Part shown: one piece after another, positions 59,927 to 64,000 of the stretch
Layout of the letters: the number at the start of each line of letters is the position of its first letter
Numbering within the stretch: the first letter of the stretch is position 1
From: Coriobacteriia bacterium
GTDB taxonomy: Bacteria > Actinomycetota > Coriobacteriia > Coriobacteriales > QAMH01
NCBI GenBank assembly: GCA_003149935.1
Contig: QAMH01000005.1
Location: 95,204 to 159,203, forward strand
Length of the DNA: 64,000 bases
Reading direction: 5' to 3'
Translations under genes and position numbers: made by a program
The notes under the pieces: model-generated
What the model saw: only the letters and a program-made list of their open reading frames with translations
Database searches by the model: none
What the model was told of the DNA's origin: nothing

Positions 59927-61213
59927 ATGGATTCACGTGAGTTGATCGTCGTCAACGGACAACGGCCCATTTCGGGGACAGTAGAGGTTCGTGGCGCTAA
60001 GAACTCAGTTCTCAAGCTTATGGCGGCAAGCGTGATGGCGTCCGGTGAGACGTGCATCGGAAACGTGCCGTTTATCTCGGACGTAGACGTTATGAGTGAC
60101 GTTCTGTCGACCATTGGCGCCCGCGTCAGGCGCGGGGAGGATAGCCATACCCTTTTCATCGACACGCGCGATCTCAACTCGTATAGAACCCCTTACGAGC
60201 TCGTCGCCAAGATGCGTGCCTCCATTTCAATCCTTGGCCCGCTCATTACCCGGTTCGGTTGCGCTGTTGTGGCAATGCCAGGCGGATGCCAGATTGGCTC
60301 ACGTAAACTCGACATGCACATCGCGAGCCTCGAGGCGCTCGGCGTGCAGTTCGATGTCGATCACGGATACCTCCATGCGAGTACGCCCAATGGCTTGATT
60401 GGTGCCGAGGTCATCCTGGACTTTCAGAGCGTGGGCGCGACGGAGAACCTCATGATGGCTTCCGTTTGCGCTCGTGGCACGACGGTCATTCATAACGCCG
60501 CCTGCGAACCCGAAATCGTGGATCTCGCCAACTTCCTCATCTCGATGGGAGCGGACATCGAAAACGCGGGCACTCCGGACGTCGTGGTGCATGGCGTTAC
60601 CGAGCTTCATCCTACCTCGCATATGACCGTGGGCGATCGTATCGAAGCGGGGACCTTCCTCGTGGCGGGTGCTGCGACTGGCGGTCCCGTTACCGTAAGG
60701 GGCGCTAGTCCCGACCATCTGGGACTTGCGCTCAAAAAGCTCCACCAGATGGGCGTGGACCTGTTCATCACCGACGACGAGATTACGGCTGAGCGCTCGG
60801 ACGATTTGCGACCGGCCGATATTCAGACCCTGCCATTTCCCGGATTCCCCACCGACCTGCAAGCTCAATTCATGGTGCTCTGCGCGCTGGCAAACGGGGA
60901 TTCCATCATCACCGAGAATCTCTTCGAGAACCGCTTCATGTTCGCTGCAGAGCTTGCCCGCATGGGTGCCGATATCCGCATCGACGGGCATCACGCCCTT
61001 GTGAACGGCGTGGGCCATCTTTCCGGCGCACCGGTCAATTCGACCGATTTGCGCGCGGGTGCCGCGCTCGTGATTGCGGGACTCGTTGCCGATGGTGCGA
61101 CCTTTGTCGACAGCATTCACCATATCGATCGCGGCTATGAGGATTACGTCGGCAAACTGCGGGCGCTCGGCGCCGATATCGAGCGTGTCCCGGCGCAAGA
61201 CCTGAGTTTCTAG
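59927..61213 (+). CDS. murA: UDP-N-acetylglucosamine 1-carboxyvinyltransferase MurA
   Basis: The 428-residue product has Lys25-Asn26 in GAKNSVLKL, the catalytic Cys121 in MPGGCQIGSR and FPTDLQAQF, all typical of MurA. Cys rather than Asp at the active loop means the enzyme should be fosfomycin-sensitive. It performs the first committed step of peptidoglycan synthesis. AGGGGAG precedes the ATG. An LCP-related gene follows. Confidence 0.97.
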   Translation: MDSRELIVVNGQRPISGTVEVRGAKNSVLKLMAASVMASGETCIGNVPFISDVDVMSDVLSTIGARVRRGEDSHTLFIDTRDLNSYRTPYELVAKMRASISILGPLITRFGCAVVAMPGGCQIGSRKLDMHIASLEALGVQFDVDHGYLHASTPNGLIGAEVILDFQSVGATENLMMASVCARGTTVIHNAACEPEIVDLANFLISMGADIENAGTPDVVVHGVTELHPTSHMTVGDRIEAGTFLVAGAATGGPVTVRGASPDHLGLALKKLHQMGVDLFITDDEITAERSDDLRPADIQTLPFPGFPTDLQAQFMVLCALANGDSIITENLFENRFMFAAELARMGADIRIDGHHALVNGVGHLSGAPVNSTDLRAGAALVIAGLVADGATFVDSIHHIDRGYEDYVGKLRALGADIERVPAQDLSF

Positions 61214-61232
61214 CGATTCGTCGGAGTGCGCA

Positions 61233-62558
61233 GTGCCATATCATCACAAAAGAGGTGGACTCAATATAAACGGTGCCGGCGGACGACGTCATAGGTCTTC
61301 CGGTGGCACGCCTTTCGCGAGTTCGCGCCTCTCGTCCAAATCGCAATCCCGGGCAGCTCGTGCATCGGAGCGTGCGGCCCTTTCGCGCGCCGCGAAGGGA
61401 CGCGGCACCTATATCCACCCGACGGGCTTCGGCAAGCGCGATCCATCCCAGACGCGAAGGATGCTCTTTACCGTCTTGTTCGTCGCTGTCATTGCGCTGG
61501 CGCTTGCGACGACGGTGGGTGTGCTCGTCTATCAGCAGGCGGCACGCAATGCGCTCAAGCCCGTCTTCGATACGCAGGATTTCTCCCAGCAGCTCACGCC
61601 CGTTGAGTCCAAAACCGACTTGTTCTGGAATGTCCTCGTGCATACGGATGCCTCATCTGCCGAGGAGGGCCGTGGCGCCATCGTCGACCTCGCCCTTGTC
61701 TGCGTTGATCCCGACAACGTCACGCTCTCGTTCCTCTGGATTCCCGTCAACACGCGCGTCTATATCGATGGCGTGGGGTATAGCAAGATAGAGGATGCTT
61801 TTGCCGATGCGCATGAGGAGGGAATCATCGCGGCTGTCAAAAAGCTCGCGGACGTTGATATCGCCCACTATATAGAGGTAAACGACGCTGGCCTGAGTAG
61901 GCTCGAAAGCCAGCTTGCTCCCTTGCCCGTCGATGTGGCAACGGCGAGCAAGGAGGCGCTTGTGGGCGCCATATGCCGTAGGCTCTTTGGATCGAGCTCC
62001 GAGCAAATGTCTGCGCGCGTTGACAGCTTCACGGCATGCGTTGCAACAGACGCCTCAAGTGATGAGGTGACGCAGACCTTTCGTGCCCTGCATGGCATCA
62101 ACGTCGACACTTCGTGCTACCAGGAGACGATGCCTTCGACGTTGGAGGATATAGGCGGCGTGCAATACAGCATTTGCAGTACCGATAGCTGGAATACGAT
62201 GGTCTCGCGTGTCTCGAGTGGCATGTCGCCTGTCGCGACTCCCTCGGAGGTCGATACCAACAAGGTCACGCGCGAGAACTGCACCGTCGCGGTTTGGAAT
62301 GGCGTGGGCGTGTCGGGCGTCGCCAACGACTGCACCAACGAGCTCAAGAAGCTCGGCTGGAAGGTGATCAGCACGGGCAATGCCAACCAGTTCGTCTATG
62401 ACGAGACTTTCGTCGTGTTCAAGGACACCGATGACGAGGCAGCGGCACGCCTGCTTGCGGCCGATTTGGGCCAGGGGCGCGTGGTGCGCAGCTATGCACG
62501 TTACAGCTACGAGGGCAATCTCCTCGTCGTTATTGGCAAGGACTACAAACCATACTAA
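61233..62558 (+). CDS. Degenerate LCP protein with LytR_C domain
   Basis: GTG start at 61233 with CGGAG upstream. The 441-residue product has a basic, Ser/Arg-rich N-terminus (about 70 residues), a membrane helix (about 76-98), an LCP-like domain (about 125-340) and a LytR_C domain (about 350-441, NCTVAVWNGVGVSGVANDCTNELKKLGW). In the LCP part the conserved motifs are altered: PVNTRV stands where PRDT-type text is normal, and the GIDSR-like and R-SD stretches read VHTDASS and RGAIVDLA. Catalysis of polymer transfer is therefore doubtful. It could be a regulator or scaffold of wall assembly, next to murA. Confidence 0.72.
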   Translation: MPYHHKRGGLNINGAGGRRHRSSGGTPFASSRLSSKSQSRAARASERAALSRAAKGRGTYIHPTGFGKRDPSQTRRMLFTVLFVAVIALALATTVGVLVYQQAARNALKPVFDTQDFSQQLTPVESKTDLFWNVLVHTDASSAEEGRGAIVDLALVCVDPDNVTLSFLWIPVNTRVYIDGVGYSKIEDAFADAHEEGIIAAVKKLADVDIAHYIEVNDAGLSRLESQLAPLPVDVATASKEALVGAICRRLFGSSSEQMSARVDSFTACVATDASSDEVTQTFRALHGINVDTSCYQETMPSTLEDIGGVQYSICSTDSWNTMVSRVSSGMSPVATPSEVDTNKVTRENCTVAVWNGVGVSGVANDCTNELKKLGWKVISTGNANQFVYDETFVVFKDTDDEAAARLLAADLGQGRVVRSYARYSYEGNLLVVIGKDYKPY

Positions 62559-63100
62559 AAGCCACGCTCACATGACGTCTCGTAAAAAGTTTCGAGAAAT
62601 TGCAAATTAATGCTTGACACCCCCAAATGCGATGCGTAATATACCAACTCGCGCCGCAGCGAAGGGCACCATGTTCGAGGCGGATAAGAGCAGGTCAATT
62701 GACAGGTTCTTAGCAATGGTGAAGAGTCACTTCTTCAAAAAATTTTGAAAAAGTTTCAATTTGCTATTGACGCGAGATGCGAAGGAGCGTAGAGTACTTC
62801 TTCGCGCCGCTCGTAAGGTTTTCACCTAAAAGCGGTAGGGACGGTCTCAGATAGAGCCCGTCTCGGAACCTTGAAAATCGGATACTGTTTAGACGAAAAG
62901 TGATACAAGCCAACGAGTTCTTTGAATGATCACATGAAGGAACCCGCCTCGGTCAGATACCGAGGAAATCCTTAAAAGAATTCTAAAGACGACTCCTCTC
63001 TTTCTACCGAGGGGTCGCATCCGGAAACAGGCTATCGTGAGAGCGAATAGCCAAACCACCGGAATCAAATACCGTTCTTGATGCAGGCCTCGCGCCTGCT
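62559..63100 (+). promoter_or_regulatory. rRNA operon promoter and leader region
   Basis: No protein gene lies here. Two promoters are visible: P1 TTGACA (62614-62619), 17-bp spacer, TAATAT (62637-62642); P2 TTGACG (62767-62772), 17-bp spacer, TAGAGT (62790-62795). Both are preceded by A/T-rich AAAAAGTTT tracts that may be UP elements. A boxA-like TTCTTTGAA lies at 62918-62926. Hairpins such as CCTCGG/CCGAGG near 62948-62966 fit processing stems. Confidence 0.8.

Positions 63101-64000
<900 letters not shown>

Overview
The window comes from a fairly GC-rich bacterium, most likely an actinomycetote of class Coriobacteriia (Eggerthella/Coriobacterium relatives). This rests on the partial 16S rRNA gene at the right edge, an mIHF-type DNA-binding protein, a VaFE-repeat surface protein and molybdenum hydroxylase-type enzymes without Tat signals. 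The placement is inference; a 16S search would settle it. I see no prophage, insertion sequence or CRISPR array.

Region 1 (1-11.1 kb) is the most distinctive part. All genes point right: a DASS-type anion transporter (cut by the window edge), an amidase, a two-subunit enzyme resembling pyrogallol-phloroglucinol transhydroxylase, a second near-identical amidase, a second molybdopterin enzyme resembling acetylene hydratase and catechol dehydroxylases, and a small 2[4Fe-4S] ferredoxin. Strong hairpins separate the units. Molybdenum cofactor genes (mobB, moaA, moaC, mog) lie 45 kb downstream. The locus looks like a pathway that takes up an organic acid, opens an amide and moves or removes a hydroxyl group, but the substrate cannot be read from sequence.

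Region 2 (11.3-33 kb) is housekeeping and envelope: DegV, an ABC-F ATPase, an LCP glycopolymer transferase, ClpX, a HAD phosphatase, tRNA-Lys, an MFS exporter fused to CBS domains, a split ThrE exporter, a radical SAM protein, NikR, TatA, a YbaK-like deacylase, superoxide reductase, a multidomain NlpC/P60 secreted hydrolase, TerC, RNase D, a membrane zinc peptidase and exonuclease VII (xseA-xseB). A perfect 74-bp palindrome follows xseB.

Region 3 (33-48.5 kb) holds acetate kinase and a full arginine pathway from acetylglutamate onward: argC-J-B-D-F-R-G, then a convergent putP, then argH, a U32 family protein and tyrS. AT-rich ARG-box-like sites precede argC. Palindromic REP-like sequences sit after argG and after tyrS.

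Region 4 (48.6-64 kb) has tRNA-Pro, a flavoprotein reductase, tRNA-Gly, a pyridoxal kinase, a 1589-residue VaFE/SpaA surface protein on the minus strand, the molybdenum cofactor operon, tRNA-Arg, mihF, murA, a degenerate LCP/LytR_C protein, and an rRNA operon with two strong promoters and the first 900 nt of 16S rRNA.
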